Both the position numbers and the translations under genes were made by a program. Of a stretch of DNA of 14,080 bases, positions 13,238-14,080 are shown piece after piece; position 1 is the first letter of the stretch; each line of letters begins with the position of its first letter. The stretch lies in assembly GCA_903913355.1 (NCBI GenBank), contig CAIWKU010000197.1, positions 1-14,080 of the forward strand, written 5' to 3'. The notes beneath the pieces were generated by a model that was given only the letters and a program-made list of their open reading frames with translations, did not search any database and was not told where the DNA came from. This DNA is from an uncultured Bacteroidota bacterium (GTDB lineage Bacteria; Bacteroidota; Bacteroidia; Chitinophagales; Chitinophagaceae).

Positions 13238-13968
13238 GTAGCTTGAGTTTGCTTTTTAACTTCATTCCAGATAGCATCCATTTCGCCAAGCGTAAGATCA
13301 GAGAGATTTTTACCCTTAGTCAAAGCGATCGATTCCATCTGTTGAAAGCGGGAAATAAACTTTTTATTGGTCTTTTCCAATACACCTTCTGCATCTACCT
13401 GCAAAAACCGTGCATAATTTATCAGGCTAAACAAAACATCTCCAAATTCTTCCTCAATTTTATCGGTTTCATTCAAACCAATGGCTTCATGAAGTTCTCC
13501 TATCTCTTCTTCCACTTTTTTCCAGACATCTTCTTTATTATCCCATTCAAAACCTACCTGTTTGGCTTTTTCCTGGATACGGGTAGCTTTTACCATAGCA
13601 GGTAAGGAAGGTGGCACTCCACTGAGAACTGATTTTTTGCCCTCTTTCATTTTTAATTTCTCCCAGTTCTGCTTTACATCTTCCTCAGAATTTACTGTAA
13701 CATCTCCGTAAATATGCGGGTGCCTGAAAATGAGCTTTTCGCAGATGCCATTGATCATTTCATCCAGTGTAAACTGGTTCTGTTCAGTACCAATTTTGGT
13801 ATAAAACAGAATATGCAGTAACAAATCGCCCAATTCCTCTTTAATACCTTTCCAGTCATTATCTGTAATCGCATCCGTTAATTCGTAGGTTTCTTCCAAC
13901 GTAAGGGGGCGAAGGGTATGAATGGTTTGCTTTTTATCCCAAGGCCATTTTTCTCTTAGTTCATCCAT
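13234..13968 (-). CDS. mazG: Nucleoside triphosphate pyrophosphohydrolase MazG
   Basis: Hydrolyses nucleoside triphosphates to monophosphates and pyrophosphate, cleansing the pool and damping (p)ppGpp-linked signals. The 244 residues contain the tandem MazG domains: EETYE (25-29) with EELGD (44-48), and EEEIGE (153-158) with EEEFGD (172-177). The joining segment has RHPHIYGDV (82-90) and KQVGFEW (136-142). The ATG at 13968 begins at MDELREKWPWDKKQT; homologues usually have about 10-15 more residues (an FxRLxxIM helix) before this point, and CPWD rather than WPWD. No in-frame upstream codons resemble the missing helix, so the protein seems slightly shortened or the upstream DNA has diverged. 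A 10-codon ATG frame (MHKKQSIKNT) ends 2 bp before the start. The gene is directly followed by the histidine kinase. Confidence 0.93.
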   Translation of the reverse strand: MDELREKWPWDKKQTIHTLRPLTLEETYELTDAITDNDWKGIKEELGDLLLHILFYTKIGTEQNQFTLDEMINGICEKLIFRHPHIYGDVTVNSEEDVKQNWEKLKMKEGKKSVLSGVPPSLPAMVKATRIQEKAKQVGFEWDNKEDVWKKVEEEIGELHEAIGLNETDKIEEEFGDVLFSLINYARFLQVDAEGVLEKTNKKFISRFQQMESIALTKGKNLSDLTLGEMDAIWNEVKKQTQAT

Positions 13969-14080
13969 GTTTATGTGTTTTTGATTGATTGTTTTTTGTG
14001 CATGATTTCTTCTTCTTTTTATTTTTTATCTTGACGCTCACCGATAAGAACGAGCCGAACCAAGCTCCGACACACATTGG

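Noticed and set aside
1..14080. CRISPR array
   Set aside because: The only regular tandem repeat is the 27-bp coding repeat in the H1-like gene, which has no unique spacers; no cas gene is present.

Overview
This 14 kb window looks like a chromosomal segment of a Bacteroidota bacterium, most likely Chitinophagaceae-like. The reasons are AT-rich spacers, promoter sequences of the Bacteroidota type (TAnnTTTG; the clearest is TACCTTTG in front of rplU), few Shine-Dalgarno sites, a tmRNA whose tag peptide ends YAMAA, a lysine/alanine-rich histone H1-like protein, a bacterial GH3-family protein, and the family resemblance of RseP, MazG and L21. The assignment rests on recognition of families, not on a search.

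Layout from left to right. (1) 10-978, minus strand: a two-gene module, a DUF6932 nucleotidyltransferase-like protein followed by an XRE-type helix-turn-helix protein. It has the architecture of a toxin-antitoxin or abortive-infection pair with the regulator second. Two near-identical 16-bp imperfect palindromes upstream are candidate operators. (2) 979-1310: gene-free AT-rich spacer, with the ssrA terminator at its right end. (3) 1311-1679, minus: ssrA (tmRNA), lying just downstream of a four-helix-bundle (23S rRNA intervening-sequence family) gene. That gene is enclosed by inverted G/T-rich repeats at 1691-1716 and 2243-2268, so the whole looks like a 578-bp insertion cassette wedged between rseP and ssrA. 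(4) 2269-4941, minus: rseP and dxr, separated by a MITE-like imperfect inverted repeat (3641-3780). (5) 5018-6511, minus: a GH3-family acyl-adenylate/amide synthetase-like protein. (6) 6796-7697, plus: rplU, rpmA and a small gene of 56 codons encoding an H1-like protein made of five KKAAPKKAA repeats, closed by a strong terminator. (7) 7789-9468, plus: a PolX/PHP-family protein whose phosphoesterase site looks intact while the polymerase palm has lost its catalytic aspartates. (8) 9506-13968, minus: mazG and a 1243-residue membrane histidine kinase, overlapping by 4 nt with a TTG start for the kinase.

Most of the window is housekeeping: isoprenoid synthesis (dxr), regulated intramembrane proteolysis (rseP), ribosome (rplU, rpmA), ribosome rescue (ssrA) and nucleotide sanitation (mazG). 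The accessory content is concentrated in the left 4 kb around ssrA: the DUF6932/XRE pair, the repeat-flanked four-helix-bundle cassette and the MITE-like repeat. The most original candidate for a less described element is the repeat-bounded four-helix-bundle cassette.
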